A stretch of 48,615 nucleotides of DNA from Staphylococcus caprae (GCF_002902725.1 NZ_PPRT01000010.1:1-48615), one strand, 5' to 3'; shown: positions 36,412 through 47,237, counted from the first letter of the stretch. Numbers and translations are program-made. Notes: generated by a model from the sequence alone, not told the origin.

Positions 36412-38451
36412 TTATGTCTTACTATCAACAATAACCATTTCGTCATAGTTGATGGATTCTCTTAATTTCAACGCTGTACCTTCTGTAATTTCTTCATCTT
36501 CAATTAACTCTCGTAAAACGCGACGTTGCTCTCTTAAAGCATTTAACTTAATTCGTGTAATGGTATCTTCACTTGGAGAATTAAAGAAATTATTCGGCGT
36601 TAAGTTGTCAATACGCATGAGATAACCATCACAAATCATACCTACTTCTAACTTGTTATCTGTTGTCGCTTCTTTTGAAAGTCGACTTACTACATTATAG
36701 TGAACTAATTTATTAATCTTACCTAATTCGAGCAAGTTATCCGTTACGCTTAATGATGATGCTGAATTAATTTTCGTTTTAACACGACGTTTTAATAACA
36801 TTCCTCTTAATGCCACCGTAATTCTTCGGAAGAGTGAGGCTTGCTTATACACTTGCGTACGTTCAGCATAGCGCATATAGTTTTCAAGCACACTATCAGT
36901 AATGTCTCCATCATCAACAAGTTTTTCCAATGTCTTAGTCTCAACATTAAAGGCAATTTTTTGAAGTCGTTCTAACTCTTTAGAGTTTTCGTCTTCCTTC
37001 TCAACTGTTTTAAGGAACGTGAGTTTATCGTGATATTCTTTAATCACATTGCCATAACGATAACTTGTTTCAAACGTTGATTTCTGATTTAAGTAATCTA
37101 TGACATGCTCTAAAATATACACTCTGGCTTCTTTGAACGTCATATTTCCTACTTTCACTTTAGGTTTATCTGGCGTTACAAGAGGGAGTAAAACTTGAGC
37201 AATCACTAAACTAATAATAACCATGCCAGATGCAATAAATAATAAATCATTTCTATATTGGAATGAGTGATGATCGGCTAAGTAATAAGGTAATGTTAAC
37301 GCGATAGCTAATGAAATTGTCCCGTGTACCCCACAGAGCGTCATAATCAGTGCATATAAGCTTCTCTTAGGTTTTTTCTCTGTCTTTTTATCATCATCGT
37401 CTTTAGAAATCATTTTCTGGAATGGACTGACTGATAAATAAAAATAAGGATAAAGGACATAGACCCATACAAATCTGAACAAGTATACTGCTAAGGCCAC
37501 AAGTACTGTAATCACGATTAAGAATAATAAATTGTGTGGTTCAGTTTTAATAATCTTCACAATGACTTCAGGAACTAAGAATCCTAGTATTGAAAAGACA
37601 AAACCATTTAAAACGTAACCTAAAATATTCCAAGTATGGTTATAACTCATCTGTAACTGCGTACGCGTTTGAGCGATACGATCACGTTCAAAGCCATGTA
37701 CAAGACCTGCAACGACCGCCGCAATAATACCAGATGCATGGAAAAGTTCAGCAATGATATACGTTACAAATGGTGTTAATAACTGAATAAAGGTAAACAT
37801 ATTAATGTTTTCAATACCGCGTCGCATTAATGTGAGACGGAATCGAACAAGTGCCATACCTATAAGTAGACCTACAATTGCACCACCAATAGATGCGATA
37901 AGAAATTGTTGAACTGCATCGAAGATTGAAAACGTACCTGTAATTAACACGCCAACAGCAATTTTAAAAGAAATGATACCGGCAGCATCATTAAGTAGTG
38001 ATTCACCTTCGAGAATCGTTAACGACCCTTTTGGTAATACCTTCCCATTTGTAATAGCTTGAACTGCAACCGCATCAGTAGGACATAATATTGCTGCTAT
38101 CGCGAATGCAGCGCCAATTGGTAAATCCGGCCAGATCCAATGTACAAATAGACCTACCCCAATGACGGTTGTAATAACGAGACCTAGGGCCATCATCATT
38201 ACGGGTTTAATATACTTTCTTAAATGTACTCTTGAAACATTAACCCCTTCAACGAATAATAACGGCGCGATAAGCGTTACCATAAACAACTCAGAGTCAA
38301 AGTTAAATTGTACTGGAATTGGAGTGAGATATAACAACATCCCAAGAACGATTTGGATAAATGCAAGAGGTACTTTAGGTATGAAAGTATGGACAAAGGA
38401 GCTTACAATAACTACTGTAGTAAAAATGAGTAAAGTTTCAAATATCTCCAA
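36412..38451 (-). CDS. CPA1-family Na+/H+ antiporter
   Basis: Monovalent cation:proton antiporter of 679 residues. The membrane domain (about 1-415, twelve or more helices) holds the ion-binding motifs CPTDAVAVQ and GESLLNDAAGI and the conserved HGTISLA. A long cytoplasmic C-terminal domain (about 420-679, helical and charged) is probably regulatory. TTG start, set by GAGAGGTGAAAG just upstream. It resembles the NhaP-like antiporters found beside the mnh2 operon in other staphylococci, and lies on the same strand but separated by a terminator and a 490-bp spacer. Confidence 0.88.
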   Translation of the reverse strand: MEIFETLLIFTTVVIVSSFVHTFIPKVPLAFIQIVLGMLLYLTPIPVQFNFDSELFMVTLIAPLLFVEGVNVSRVHLRKYIKPVMMMALGLVITTVIGVGLFVHWIWPDLPIGAAFAIAAILCPTDAVAVQAITNGKVLPKGSLTILEGESLLNDAAGIISFKIAVGVLITGTFSIFDAVQQFLIASIGGAIVGLLIGMALVRFRLTLMRRGIENINMFTFIQLLTPFVTYIIAELFHASGIIAAVVAGLVHGFERDRIAQTRTQLQMSYNHTWNILGYVLNGFVFSILGFLVPEVIVKIIKTEPHNLLFLIVITVLVALAVYLFRFVWVYVLYPYFYLSVSPFQKMISKDDDDKKTEKKPKRSLYALIMTLCGVHGTISLAIALTLPYYLADHHSFQYRNDLLFIASGMVIISLVIAQVLLPLVTPDKPKVKVGNMTFKEARVYILEHVIDYLNQKSTFETSYRYGNVIKEYHDKLTFLKTVEKEDENSKELERLQKIAFNVETKTLEKLVDDGDITDSVLENYMRYAERTQVYKQASLFRRITVALRGMLLKRRVKTKINSASSLSVTDNLLELGKINKLVHYNVVSRLSKEATTDNKLEVGMICDGYLMRIDNLTPNNFFNSPSEDTITRIKLNALREQRRVLRELIEDEEITEGTALKLRESINYDEMVIVDSKT

Positions 38452-38894
38452 ACTTTCACCTCTCTATTAATTTTTAATTGAAAATTAAGTAATAAATATC
38501 AAATATAAATGTCTCTCTCGATGTTGAAAATTAGAGTGGTGCATCAACTAAATGATTTACAAACGAGGAAGTAAATAAGAAGAATGAAGAGAAATTGCTT
38601 ACTCTTATTGGTTAGATCAACAAATATAAATTAATTATTTAGAATATTTTATCAATTTTAATGATGCATATTCCACTATCAGTGAAATCAAACATGAACA
38701 TTTTAAACGACTATGCACTTGAACTCGCTTCTTCAAACGAGAAAATGTTTATGTGTAATCTCATTGAATCAACATTTTACTACTTAAATTTACAATTATT
38801 CTTGTCTACAATTTTATCACTAATCGTATCAATGCTTAAATAAATCGCACTCTTTTCTTTTATAATTCGTACTTTAGTCTCAATAAAAAGAAAA
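38452..38894. other. AT-rich spacer without a supported gene
   Basis: About 440 bases between the antiporter start and the mnhG2 terminator. One plus-strand frame of 60 codons (38661-38843) has no ribosome site and no recognisable product. I see no strong promoter or repeat, apart from the region needed for antiporter transcription. Confidence 0.5.
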
Positions 38895-38934
38895 ACCGTC
38901 AACACCTAGATACCAACTCTAGTATGTTAACGGT
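38895..38934 (-). terminator. Terminator of the mnh2 operon
   Basis: Arms ACCGTTAACA/TGTTGACGGT on the minus strand with an inner CTAGA/TCTAG hairpin, followed by TTTTTCTTTTTATTG. Just past the mnhG2 stop. Confidence 0.88.
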
Positions 38935-38939
38935 AATAA

Positions 38940-39410
38940 TTAATCATGATTTTCAAATTTTTTCTCTTTTTCTCGTTCTTTGTAATAAAGTTTTTCTCTC
39001 TGCTGTTCACGTAACTTGGCACGAGATTTCAATTCTTCGGGTGAATTAAACTCATTTTGACTTAACAAAATAGACGATTGTCTTGGGCCTTCATCCTTTC
39101 GGTACATATAGGCACCATTACGATATGCAGCGCGTGCAACTAAATGCATACCTACTGGGGAAGTAAGATTGATAAATACTAAAGATAAGAGTAATCGAAC
39201 ACTAAAGAACCCGGTATTGACAATAAAGTATATCAAAACGCCAATAATAGTTAAGAGTACGGATAACGTCGAACTTTTTGTTGAAGCATGGCTACGTAAG
39301 AAGACATCTTGGAATTTAACGATACCAATTGCACTAATCAACGCAATGACGCTTCCTAGAAAAATGAGAATGGCCGAAATTAAACTAACGATTTCTTTTG
39401 TTATTTGCAT
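38940..39410 (-). CDS. mnhG2: MnhG2, Mrp antiporter subunit G
   Basis: Small subunit of 156 residues with three transmembrane helices (about 8-30, 42-62, 66-88) and the conserved stretch [23 protein letters not shown]. The C-terminal tail is cytoplasmic, highly charged and slightly longer than in S. aureus (145 residues). The start at 39410 ([10 protein letters not shown]) matches the family; the open frame extends 66 bases further upstream inside mnhF2. It overlaps mnhF2 by 26 bases and ends the operon. Confidence 0.93.
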   Translation of the reverse strand: MQITKEIVSLISAILIFLGSVIALISAIGIVKFQDVFLRSHASTKSSTLSVLLTIIGVLIYFIVNTGFFSVRLLLSLVFINLTSPVGMHLVARAAYRNGAYMYRKDEGPRQSSILLSQNEFNSPEELKSRAKLREQQREKLYYKEREKEKKFENHD

Positions 39411-39687
39411 TAAAGACACGACCTCCCCCAATAAATCTAGAAATAGATACGGAACTGACGAAAGAAATAATCGCAATTAACATGATGGAATCTAAGAATG
39501 AAACCGAATTGAGCACTACGCTCATCACTCCTACAATCGACATGACAACCGCACTTGTCGCATCAAATGAAACAACTCTATCTGCCGTTGTAGGCCCTTT
39601 GATTAATCTGAAGAGACAGACGATCAAAGCGATGCCAAATATAATTAATGCACTTATTATAAAGAACTGTGTAATCGCCTCTATCAT
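39385..39687 (-). CDS. mnhF2: MnhF2, Mrp antiporter subunit F
   Basis: Subunit of 100 residues with three transmembrane helices and the family core [20 protein letters not shown] (about 27-46). Part of the seven-subunit Mrp complex. Overlaps mnhE2 by 4 bases and mnhG2 by 26. Confidence 0.94.
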   Translation of the reverse strand: MIEAITQFFIISALIIFGIALIVCLFRLIKGPTTADRVVSFDATSAVVMSIVGVMSVVLNSVSFLDSIMLIAIISFVSSVSISRFIGGGRVFNANNKRNR

Positions 39688-40166
39688 CGTGTCACCTCCA
39701 AGATTAAATCTTCATACTGTTTGATACTTTTTAAAAGTTTTTGCTTATCCTTTTCAGAAACATCAATACTATGAATAAAGAATTTATTAGTATTTTTAGA
39801 AATACGAATAACTGTTGACCCCGGTGTAATAATAATTAAAATAGTTAAAAACGTAATTGCCCAATCGTTTTTTAACGAGGTTTCATAAGTAAGTAAACCA
39901 GGATTCATCTCTTTCGTTTTAAATAGAATGTAATTAATCGTACTTATACTAGATGTTAATAATTGATATATATAAACTGCTAAAAACTTGATTGCTACCC
40001 ATATCTTTTTCAAATAAAATTCTTCACCAAAGAATCGATGTAGTATATAAATCACAATTAAACCAATTAGAAATCCGGAGAAGAAGGTTGTAAATTTAAA
40101 TTCATCTTCGTCTTGGAATAACACCCATAGAAATGCGATGACAATATTCAACACGACTTGTTTCAT
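39684..40166 (-). CDS. mnhE2: MnhE2, Mrp antiporter subunit E
   Basis: Subunit of 160 residues with two or three N-terminal hydrophobic segments and a cytoplasmic C-terminal domain containing [23 protein letters not shown], typical of MrpE. Directly abuts mnhD2 with no gap. Confidence 0.93.
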   Translation of the reverse strand: MKQVVLNIVIAFLWVLFQDEDEFKFTTFFSGFLIGLIVIYILHRFFGEEFYLKKIWVAIKFLAVYIYQLLTSSISTINYILFKTKEMNPGLLTYETSLKNDWAITFLTILIIITPGSTVIRISKNTNKFFIHSIDVSEKDKQKLLKSIKQYEDLILEVTR

Positions 40167-41666
40167 CTATTTTTCAACCTCCTTCAAATGCGGATTTACA
40201 TTTTCTTGAAAAACATGTTCCTTCATATTGAGGTTTGTAGCATTTTCTGTCACTTTTAAAATAACTGGCGCTGCGATTCCCATAGCTAGTACGACTGCGA
40301 CAAGAAGACCAAGAATGCCTTTACGATGTGCTGGAATCTTCTTAAATTTGACCTCTTCACCATCAGAATCACCAAAATACATGACAAACATTACTCTAAA
40401 TAGACTGTACATTGCAATGAGGCTTGTCACAATCATTAACGCAAGACCAATGTAATTACCGTTTTGAATGGCACCTTGAAAGATAAGCACCTTACCAGGG
40501 AATCCACTAAACGGTGGCACACCACCAATGGCGAATATCATAACCACAAACGCCACACCAAAGAAGGGTTCTCTTTTCGCTAAACCACTTAAATATTGAT
40601 AATTTCGATAACCCGAGATATAAACTAAACTACCAATAATAAAGAATAATAACGTTTTAACAATAATGTCATTAGATAAATAGAAAATTGCACCATTGAC
40701 ACCTGCGAATGTATTAGAGCCTAATCCTAAAATGATAAATCCAATCGACAATATGACTTGATAGGCTGCTATCTTCTTAATGTCTTTATACGCAATTACA
40801 CCTAATGCGCCGATAATCATCGTGAGACACGCCATGAATACTAGTAACGGATGTGTAATACCAGAATGATGATTGAATATTAATGTGAAAAATCGTATTA
40901 ACGCGTACGCCCCCACCTTCGTCATCAATGCAGCAAATAATGCAGCGAGTTCTGTATTTAGTACAGCATAAGCTTTAGGTAGCCACATAAATATTACAAG
41001 CGCAGCTTTAGAACTGAACGCTACTAAGAAGATGAGAGATATGATAGTCACAGTCTGATTACTTTCCATATGATCTAAACGCATTGCGATATGAGAGAAA
41101 TTCAACGTACCAACTACTTTATATAACATGCCGATACCAAGTAAGAATAACCACGAACCAATGATATTAAGCACAACATAAATAATTGCTGCACGTAATT
41201 GTTCAACCGATTGTCCTAACGTCACAAGTACAAATGACGCGAGTAACATAATTTCAAACATGACATATAAGTTAAATAAATCTGATGTTAAAAATGACCC
41301 AATCACACCAACAGTGAGCAATAAGATAAATGTTGGTAAATGGAAACGATTTACCCGCTTCTCTCCACGCCCAAATCCATAAGCCATAATAAGTGTCACA
41401 ACAAAAGATGATACGGTCACCATTAATAAGCTCAGTGAATCACCTAAAAATTGAATTCCAAAAGGTGCTTTCCACCCACCGAAGTCTAATGTAATCGGCT
41501 TATGATTCACTACATATATTAATAATGCTAAAGAAATTAACGTTGTAACAACCATTGTCATAATAGAAAGTATTTTCGACGTTTGGTTTTTATTTTTCGT
41601 AAATACAAGAATCAATGCGCATAGGAAAGGAAGAAGCATAGGTAAAATTAATAAGTTACTCATCAT
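40167..41666 (-). CDS. mnhD2: MnhD2, Mrp antiporter proton-channel subunit D
   Basis: Proton-translocating subunit of 499 residues, homologous to NuoM/NuoN of complex I, with about fourteen helices. The key TM5 glutamate lies in [14 protein letters not shown] and the conserved lysine in [17 protein letters not shown]. Start: ATG at 41666 is chosen for its 6-base spacing from AGAGGTG and for agreement with the family start; a GTG 9 bases upstream is also in frame. Overlaps the end of mnhC2. Confidence 0.94.
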   Translation of the reverse strand: MMSNLLILPMLLPFLCALILVFTKNKNQTSKILSIMTMVVTTLISLALLIYVVNHKPITLDFGGWKAPFGIQFLGDSLSLLMVTVSSFVVTLIMAYGFGRGEKRVNRFHLPTFILLLTVGVIGSFLTSDLFNLYVMFEIMLLASFVLVTLGQSVEQLRAAIIYVVLNIIGSWLFLLGIGMLYKVVGTLNFSHIAMRLDHMESNQTVTIISLIFLVAFSSKAALVIFMWLPKAYAVLNTELAALFAALMTKVGAYALIRFFTLIFNHHSGITHPLLVFMACLTMIIGALGVIAYKDIKKIAAYQVILSIGFIILGLGSNTFAGVNGAIFYLSNDIIVKTLLFFIIGSLVYISGYRNYQYLSGLAKREPFFGVAFVVMIFAIGGVPPFSGFPGKVLIFQGAIQNGNYIGLALMIVTSLIAMYSLFRVMFVMYFGDSDGEEVKFKKIPAHRKGILGLLVAVVLAMGIAAPVILKVTENATNLNMKEHVFQENVNPHLKEVEK

Positions 41667-42000
41667 CTTCTTCACCTCTCAATGCACTAATTTCGTCCTC
41701 TTTCGTTACACGATATGTTCGATAAATTAACACGAGTAAGAATGCTGTCATACCAAACCCTATGACAATTGCAGTGAGCACAATCGCTTGCAATAACGGA
41801 TCAACGAAATGGGTATGATGATTTTGAATTAATGGCTCCGACACATGTGAGCCATATTTCCCCATACTCATAATGATTAAGTTACCAGCATGTGTATAGA
41901 TTGATATACCAATAACGATACGAATTAAATTAATAGATAGGATCATGTATGTTCCTATAAATACTAAGAAACCTATCACAAGTAATAGTATTAAATTCAT
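41656..42000 (-). CDS. mnhC2: MnhC2, Mrp antiporter subunit C
   Basis: Subunit of 114 residues, homologous to NuoK, with three transmembrane helices. [27 protein letters not shown] and the helix [21 protein letters not shown] carry the family signature. Overlaps mnhB2 by 4 bases and mnhD2 by 11. Confidence 0.95.
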   Translation of the reverse strand: MNLILLLVIGFLVFIGTYMILSINLIRIVIGISIYTHAGNLIIMSMGKYGSHVSEPLIQNHHTHFVDPLLQAIVLTAIVIGFGMTAFLLVLIYRTYRVTKEDEISALRGEEDDE

Positions 42001-42422
42001 GACTTACCACCACTTATGGATAGCATCACTGTAACAATGACACCTACTACTGTAAGTAAGACGCCTAATTCAAATAACGTGACAGTCGTAATATGAACGT
42101 GACCTAATAATGGAAATGCCACGTTCGCTTCTGTTTGATATAGGAAAGGTTTACCAAAGAACATAGGAACAATTGCCGTAGCAAGCGAAACTAATGACCC
42201 AAGTATCATTAATTTTTTGAAATCAATTGGTAAACTTGTTAATACCTCCTTAACATCAAAGGCGAGGAACATAAGAATAAAAGCTGAACTAAATATAAGT
42301 CCGCCAATAAACCCGCCACCTGGATTGTTATGTCCAGCGAAGAAGACATAGAATCCAAATGTTAACAGTATGAAGACAACAATCTTAGTGACTGTCTTTA
42401 GTACAACATCATTCTCTTTCAT
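41997..42422 (-). CDS. mnhB2: MnhB2, Mrp antiporter subunit B
   Basis: Subunit of 141 residues with four transmembrane helices and the hallmark [19 protein letters not shown] (about 22-40). Overlaps mnhA2 by 14 bases and mnhC2 by 4. Confidence 0.95.
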   Translation of the reverse strand: MKENDVVLKTVTKIVVFILLTFGFYVFFAGHNNPGGGFIGGLIFSSAFILMFLAFDVKEVLTSLPIDFKKLMILGSLVSLATAIVPMFFGKPFLYQTEANVAFPLLGHVHITTVTLFELGVLLTVVGVIVTVMLSISGGKS

Positions 42423-44811
42423 CTTGTCCCCTCCTATCTTTATAGTTAAGTAGCGTATAAATACCTAATCCTGCGATGATTAAAACCAAGCCTTCGAATA
42501 ATGTATCTAGCGCTCTGAAATCGCCTAAAATGGCATTCACGATATTTTTTCCACCTGTTAATTGATAGGCATTTTTGTAGTATTTCGAAATGGACGCCAT
42601 TCCATCTGCTTGTTGTGCTATAAAGATGAGTGAAACTACAGATAATGCCATGATAAGTGAAACGATTATTTTAAGTGTTTCCTTTTTCATATTTGCTTTA
42701 GCTCTTGGAATATTTGGTAATCTTGAAAAGCTCACAATAAATAAAATTGTTGTAATTGTTTCTACCACAAGTTGCGTGAGCGCTAAATCTGGCGCTTTCA
42801 TCGCGATAAAATACAATGTGACAGCAAAGCCGATAATCCCGTTAAGAATAACCATAGTTAAACGCTGACGGATAAATATAAGCGAAATCCCTATGATGAC
42901 AGTCACAACTGAAAGAATTACCTCTAAAGGTCCGAAAGACGAAACGTGCAGTTCATGGACTTTTGGAAAGCCAACCGAAATATATCCATAACCCACAATC
43001 ACAATAAATATAAGGAGTGTAATGATAATATAATAATTAAGCTTATTACTCATTAAACTACGTATACCAATACCTGAATAAGATTCAAATTCTCTATAAA
43101 CTTTACGATAAGCATTGGTAATTGAAGCCTGTTTAATCACTTTGTGCGTAATAGACTTCCAATTGACTGTAAGTGCTAAAAGTGTTCCCACGATAATTAC
43201 AATCACACTTAAAATTAATGGAAGGTTTACCCCATGCCATTGTGAAATGTGTGGTGCTACAGTATCTACTTTGCTTCCTACACCTGATACCGATCTCAAT
43301 GCCGGTAAAATAACATTGTGTCCAAAGACGTTTGGAATAACGAACACTATAGGTATAAGCACCATTAGAATAACGGCTGGTAGACTAAATAACCATGGTT
43401 CGTGAATTTGTTTTTTTGAAAACTTTTCAAAATTGAATTTTCCCCAAAAAGTCTCTTTAATCATGTAAAGTGCATAAGTAAACGTAAAAATACTCGCAAT
43501 CACACCGAGAGCCACAATCATTACTGTGAGTGTCATGTCAAATTGTTCAAGTTCAATCGCTTTGACGAGTGAATCAAAGAACATTTCTTTACTGAGGAAA
43601 CCATTTAAAAGTGGTACACCAGCCATAGATAAAGCGGCAAACAACATGACTATGTGCATCTTAGGAAAGACTTTGCGCATCCCATTCAGTGAGCGGATAT
43701 CCCTTGTTCCTGATTCATGGTCAATGATTCCAACGCCCATAAATAATGCACATTTAAAGATGGCATGATTCATTAAATGGAACAAGCCGGCAAAGAGCAC
43801 TAACGCATAAAATTTTGATAAACCATCAGACGTATGTTGTGCATAGCCCCCACCTATACCAACCATTGACATGATCATACCAAGTTGACTAATTGTGGAA
43901 TAGGCTAAAATACCTTTCAAATCATATTGTCGCAATGCTGTTAAAGAACCGAAAAGCATTGTAATCAGCCCTACAAAAGTGACTGTATAAATGTAAGCAT
44001 CGCTGAGTCCTAATAAAGGTGTAAATCTAAATAATAGAAAGATTCCTGCTTTTACCATTGTGGCTGAGTGAAGATAAGCACTGACAGGTGTTGGTGCTGC
44101 CATCGCTTTCGGCAACCATATATGAAACGGAAATTGCGCCGATTTTGTAAAAGCACCTAACAACAACATGAGCATCATTGGAATAAATAATGAATGATGT
44201 TCAATTGTATGACGTTGTTCGAGGATTTCTGAGATTGTATTTGTACCAGTTATGATATAAAGCATGATAAAACCGGTTAATAAAGCTAAACCACCAAATA
44301 CTGTGATGATAAAAGACTGTATTGCACCTAATTGACTATCACCGTTGTTATACCAGTACGAAATAAGTAAAAATGAAGAAACGCTAGTTAATTCCCAAAA
44401 TACGTACATCAATATCGTGTTATTGACAATCACGATGCCAATCATACTAAACATGAATAATAGTAGATAGACGAAGAATCTAGGAAGATTATCTGTTTGG
44501 GTTGATAAATATTGAGTTGCGTAGAAAAATACGCCTACACCTATAAGTGAAATAATGAGTCCAAACATTAAACTTAGTCCGTCTAATCTCATATCTAGAT
44601 TGATATCTAGTGAAGACATCCAGGGTATATGTACAGATGGATAATGATGATGAACAACATTTGGTATTTGAGTAATAAAATAAATAGATGAAAGTATAGG
44701 CGCTAGTAATGATAGATAGCCAGCTATTTTTCTAAGCTTGCGATGACTAAGTGTAAGCAACACTAAAACCATCATAACTATGAGCGCGCCCATAAGGTAT
44801 ACCAAACTCAT
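42409..44811 (-). CDS. mnhA2: MnhA2, Mrp antiporter large subunit A
   Basis: Largest subunit, 800 residues with some twenty helices. A NuoL-like proton channel (about 1-500; [23 protein letters not shown] holds the key Glu, and [17 protein letters not shown] the Lys) is fused to a C-terminal MrpA/MbhD-like section (about 600-800, with [19 protein letters not shown]). Mnh2 exchanges Na+ or K+ for H+ and supports growth at alkaline pH. First gene of mnhA2-G2; start after AAAGGAGG. The recombinase-like gene ends only 29 bases upstream on the same strand, so the operon promoter may lie within or before it. Confidence 0.95.
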   Translation of the reverse strand: MSLVYLMGALIVMMVLVLLTLSHRKLRKIAGYLSLLAPILSSIYFITQIPNVVHHHYPSVHIPWMSSLDINLDMRLDGLSLMFGLIISLIGVGVFFYATQYLSTQTDNLPRFFVYLLLFMFSMIGIVIVNNTILMYVFWELTSVSSFLLISYWYNNGDSQLGAIQSFIITVFGGLALLTGFIMLYIITGTNTISEILEQRHTIEHHSLFIPMMLMLLLGAFTKSAQFPFHIWLPKAMAAPTPVSAYLHSATMVKAGIFLLFRFTPLLGLSDAYIYTVTFVGLITMLFGSLTALRQYDLKGILAYSTISQLGMIMSMVGIGGGYAQHTSDGLSKFYALVLFAGLFHLMNHAIFKCALFMGVGIIDHESGTRDIRSLNGMRKVFPKMHIVMLFAALSMAGVPLLNGFLSKEMFFDSLVKAIELEQFDMTLTVMIVALGVIASIFTFTYALYMIKETFWGKFNFEKFSKKQIHEPWLFSLPAVILMVLIPIVFVIPNVFGHNVILPALRSVSGVGSKVDTVAPHISQWHGVNLPLILSVIVIIVGTLLALTVNWKSITHKVIKQASITNAYRKVYREFESYSGIGIRSLMSNKLNYYIIITLLIFIVIVGYGYISVGFPKVHELHVSSFGPLEVILSVVTVIIGISLIFIRQRLTMVILNGIIGFAVTLYFIAMKAPDLALTQLVVETITTILFIVSFSRLPNIPRAKANMKKETLKIIVSLIMALSVVSLIFIAQQADGMASISKYYKNAYQLTGGKNIVNAILGDFRALDTLFEGLVLIIAGLGIYTLLNYKDRRGQDERE

Positions 44812-44840
44812 TTAATGCCTCCTTTATTTAATACTATATT

Positions 44841-45398
44841 TTATAAATTGAGTGCGATAACTGTACGCTTAATAGATTTATCTTTGATTCCAATAAATTT
44901 CATTGTTTCTTGTGTCGTTTGGTGTCCTAAATATTTCTGTATAATTGAGATGGATATGCCTGATTGATAAGCATGATAAGCAAATGTCTTCCTTAATGTC
45001 GTCAATCCAATATGTCGCATTCCAAGTCGTGCTGCAGCTTGATGAATAATTCTATAAGCTTGCTGTCTTGATAAACATTGTTGTGTTCTCATTGACCGAA
45101 AGACCAAATCTTCGTCTTTTAAATGATGTTCTTCTATGTAACTTTTTATTTCGAGTTGCAATTCAGTTGGTAACATAATTTTAATACTGGGCTCATAATC
45201 TACAATCCAAGCAGTTTTTATATTCCCTGTTTCAGTCATTTTAAGATGTTTAACTTTCATATTTAATAATTCTGTCAGTTTAACACCCGTATGTATTGCA
45301 AATTTAAAAAACAAATAATCCCTTTGCGTCCGTTCTTGTAATACTTTATACATTTGATAAATGTCTTCTTTATGTTTAATTGGCTCTACCTGATTCAT
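44841..45398 (-). CDS. Tyrosine-recombinase-like protein with substituted catalytic residues
   Basis: Protein of 185 residues with the C-terminal fold of phage-integrase/Xer recombinases and no N-terminal core-binding domain. The usual catalytic positions are altered: TGVKLTELL has Lys where Arg is expected, LTTLRKTFAYHAYQSG has Thr at the first His while keeping Arg, and LGHQTTQETMKFIGI keeps the GH but has Phe at the Tyr nucleophile. Start ATG at 45398 follows GGAGGAC; the longer open frame upstream lacks support. It is intact, without frameshifts. A homolog lies at the same place in S. aureus (established synteny as I recall it), suggesting a kept, non-recombining role. Confidence 0.8.
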   Translation of the reverse strand: MNQVEPIKHKEDIYQMYKVLQERTQRDYLFFKFAIHTGVKLTELLNMKVKHLKMTETGNIKTAWIVDYEPSIKIMLPTELQLEIKSYIEEHHLKDEDLVFRSMRTQQCLSRQQAYRIIHQAAARLGMRHIGLTTLRKTFAYHAYQSGISISIIQKYLGHQTTQETMKFIGIKDKSIKRTVIALNL

Positions 45399-45539
45399 AA
45401 GTCCTCCAACATTAAGTTTCTCATTCAATGATAAATGATATTTATGTAACATCAAAGATTTTTGCTTTATTTTTTTTGTAGAAAAGGTGTCCCTTTTTTC
45501 ATTCTCAAACGATATATAGAGTGAAAGGAGGTTATAAAG

Positions 45540-45746
45540 ATGAACGAAGTCAACCAAATGACAGCACTCTTCACAGAAATCAAACATAATTCTGAAGGAA
45601 AAGCAGTCGAACATAAACGTCGTTTCGCAAACTTGAACCCATCAGCTTCTAATAACCAAGTAAGAACTTTCAGTACAATTATTGAACGTTTAACTGGTGA
45701 AAAGTACGACAAAGTAGAAGTTGTAAAGACAGAAGCATTAATTTAA
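45540..45746 (+). CDS. DUF1659 family small protein
   Basis: Small cytoplasmic protein of 68 residues, with a mixed alpha/beta pattern ending in VRTFSTIIERLTGEKYDKVEVVKTEAL as in DUF1659. Function unknown. ATG after a strong AGGAGG. Divergent from the recombinase-like gene across 141 bases and followed 14 bases later by the DUF2922 gene; the two families occur as a pair across Bacillota. Confidence 0.85.
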   Translation: MNEVNQMTALFTEIKHNSEGKAVEHKRRFANLNPSASNNQVRTFSTIIERLTGEKYDKVEVVKTEALI

Positions 45747-45760
45747 AGAGGAGGATTATT

Positions 45761-45985
45761 ATGTCAAAAACGTTAGAACTTATCTTCAAATCTAACCTTA
45801 ACAAGCCGGTAAAATTACAATTACCACAATTCGATGCTGTCCTAACAGAACAAGTCGTTAAAGACAGTATGAACCAAATTCTAGAATTAGATATACTAAA
45901 ATCGAATGTGGGTAAGCCAGTAAAAGCTTATTCAGCTCAAGTGATTGATAAGACTACGACAGTTATTTTCGAAGATAAAAAATAA
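45761..45985 (+). CDS. DUF2922 family small protein
   Basis: Protein of 74 residues with alternating hydrophobic strands (LELIFKSNLNKPVKLQLPQ, KAYSAQVIDKTTTVIFED) matching DUF2922. Function unknown; always-paired partner of DUF1659. ATG after GAGGAGG. A terminator follows directly. Confidence 0.85.
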   Translation: MSKTLELIFKSNLNKPVKLQLPQFDAVLTEQVVKDSMNQILELDILKSNVGKPVKAYSAQVIDKTTTVIFEDKK

Positions 45986-46011
45986 ACTTAACCACTATTT
46001 ATAATTCAGTA

Positions 46012-46057
46012 AACATCATTAATGAGTATAAAAATAGAATCATTGATGGTGTTTTTT
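46012..46057 (+). terminator. Terminator after the DUF1659-DUF2922 pair
   Basis: Arms AACATCATTAATGA and TCATTGATGGTGTT pair with two G-U positions, followed by TTTTTGTTG. Confidence 0.85.
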
Positions 46058-46101
46058 GTTGTGTTGAAAGATGCAATTTACATATATAAACGTGTTAATC
46101 A

Positions 46102-47130
46102 ATGAAGAGGTTCTATTCATCAATCAATCATCGGCTATTTAGAATCTTAAAAATGAATGGTATCATGAATATGATTAAATTTGGGAAAGTTGGTATGGCA
46201 ATGCTATTTTTATACTTTTTAGGGATATTTGTGGGGATGTTACTTCCTATTCAAACCTCAATTAATTCAAGATTAGGACAATTTACACGTTCCACATTCT
46301 ATGCATCAACGATTTCGTTTGCAGTCGGAACAATTTGTTTATTTATACTTAATCTCATTATCAATCCTCATATTTTTACGCCATCATTCTTCTCAAATCA
46401 ATCGTTCAACTATACATGGTTCTTGGGTGGATTATTAGGTGTCATCTTTCTAACAGGAAATCTATTGTTATTACCTAGATTAGGGGCTGCACTTACCGTC
46501 GTGATGACTGTCACAGGTCAGATTCTCATGGGAGTGATCATCGACACCTTTGGATTATTTGGGGCTACGCAACATTCATTCACTTTTTTCAAAGGTATCG
46601 GTATTATATTTTTACTTTTTGGTATCTTATTGATGAATTATATCCCTAAACAGAAGGTGCAACAAAAGTCTGATTCAACCTTTTTATTATGGTTAGCTAT
46701 TGGTCTTGTGTTTGGTTCTGCACCACCTATTCAAACAACAATCAATAGCGCACTCGCTCAACAGACACACTCATCTATATTTGCATCATTAATTTCATTT
46801 ACCGTCGGGACGACTGCTCTATTTATTCTTACATTGATTTTTCATCGTAGTTTAAAAATTCAACATTTCCATACAGAGTTAGGTCAGATAAAGCCTGTTT
46901 ACTTTATCGGTGGCATTTTAGGAATGGCATTCGTTACAGCAAATATTATTTTAATGCCTTTCTTAGGCGCTGCGCTTACAACGATTGTCGCAATGTTAGG
47001 ACAAATGTTGATGGGTATCATCATCGATCACTTCGGATTACTCGGTTCTCCTAAAAATAAAATCACCGTACGTAAAGTATGTGGCTTAATATGTATCGCC
47101 ATTGGCATCGTCTTATTAAGATTATTTTAG
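46102..47130 (+). CDS. DMT-superfamily transporter with two YdcZ (DUF606) repeats
   Basis: Membrane protein of up to 342 residues with about ten helices. It contains two tandem copies of the DUF606/YdcZ unit (about 35-180 and 190-340), each with a PIQTxINS...TxFASxISFxVGT pattern and an ending of the type GQMLMGIIIDxFGL. Substrate unknown. The start is uncertain: the first ATG (46102) lacks a ribosome site, and inner ATGs at 46153 and 46195 (the latter after GGGAAAG, giving 311 residues beginning MAMLFLYF) are equally likely. Confidence 0.82.
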   Translation: MKRFYSSINHRLFRILKMNGIMNMIKFGKVGMAMLFLYFLGIFVGMLLPIQTSINSRLGQFTRSTFYASTISFAVGTICLFILNLIINPHIFTPSFFSNQSFNYTWFLGGLLGVIFLTGNLLLLPRLGAALTVVMTVTGQILMGVIIDTFGLFGATQHSFTFFKGIGIIFLLFGILLMNYIPKQKVQQKSDSTFLLWLAIGLVFGSAPPIQTTINSALAQQTHSSIFASLISFTVGTTALFILTLIFHRSLKIQHFHTELGQIKPVYFIGGILGMAFVTANIILMPFLGAALTTIVAMLGQMLMGIIIDHFGLLGSPKNKITVRKVCGLICIAIGIVLLRLF

Positions 47131-47237
47131 ACTTAGATTTCACACTATAAAAATTCAATTTTGGAGTTCGGACAAATTGTAGACTGAGCTATCGTTGATT
47201 TTGTAGAAGAAAAAAAGTTTTTTACTTAATAATAAAT

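Noticed and set aside
38661..38843. 60-codon plus-strand frame in the spacer before the CPA1 antiporter
   Set aside because: No ribosome site, no recognisable domain, and base composition like the surrounding noncoding DNA. The hydrophobic C terminus could arise by chance in AT-rich sequence.
40228..40455. Plus-strand frames inside the mnh2 genes, with similar ones in pitA, abcA and tarB
   Set aside because: They are antisense shadows of strong coding genes without ribosome sites or domains.
44841..45398. Evidence for an integrated prophage or genomic island at the recombinase-like gene
   Set aside because: No tRNA, att-like direct repeats or phage genes are present, the surrounding genes are backbone, and the catalytic residues are missing.
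45399..45614. 72-residue upstream extension of the recombinase-like protein
   Set aside because: Composition is Cys/Phe-rich and unlike a core-binding domain. It runs into the DUF1659 gene, and GGAGGAC immediately precedes the inner ATG.
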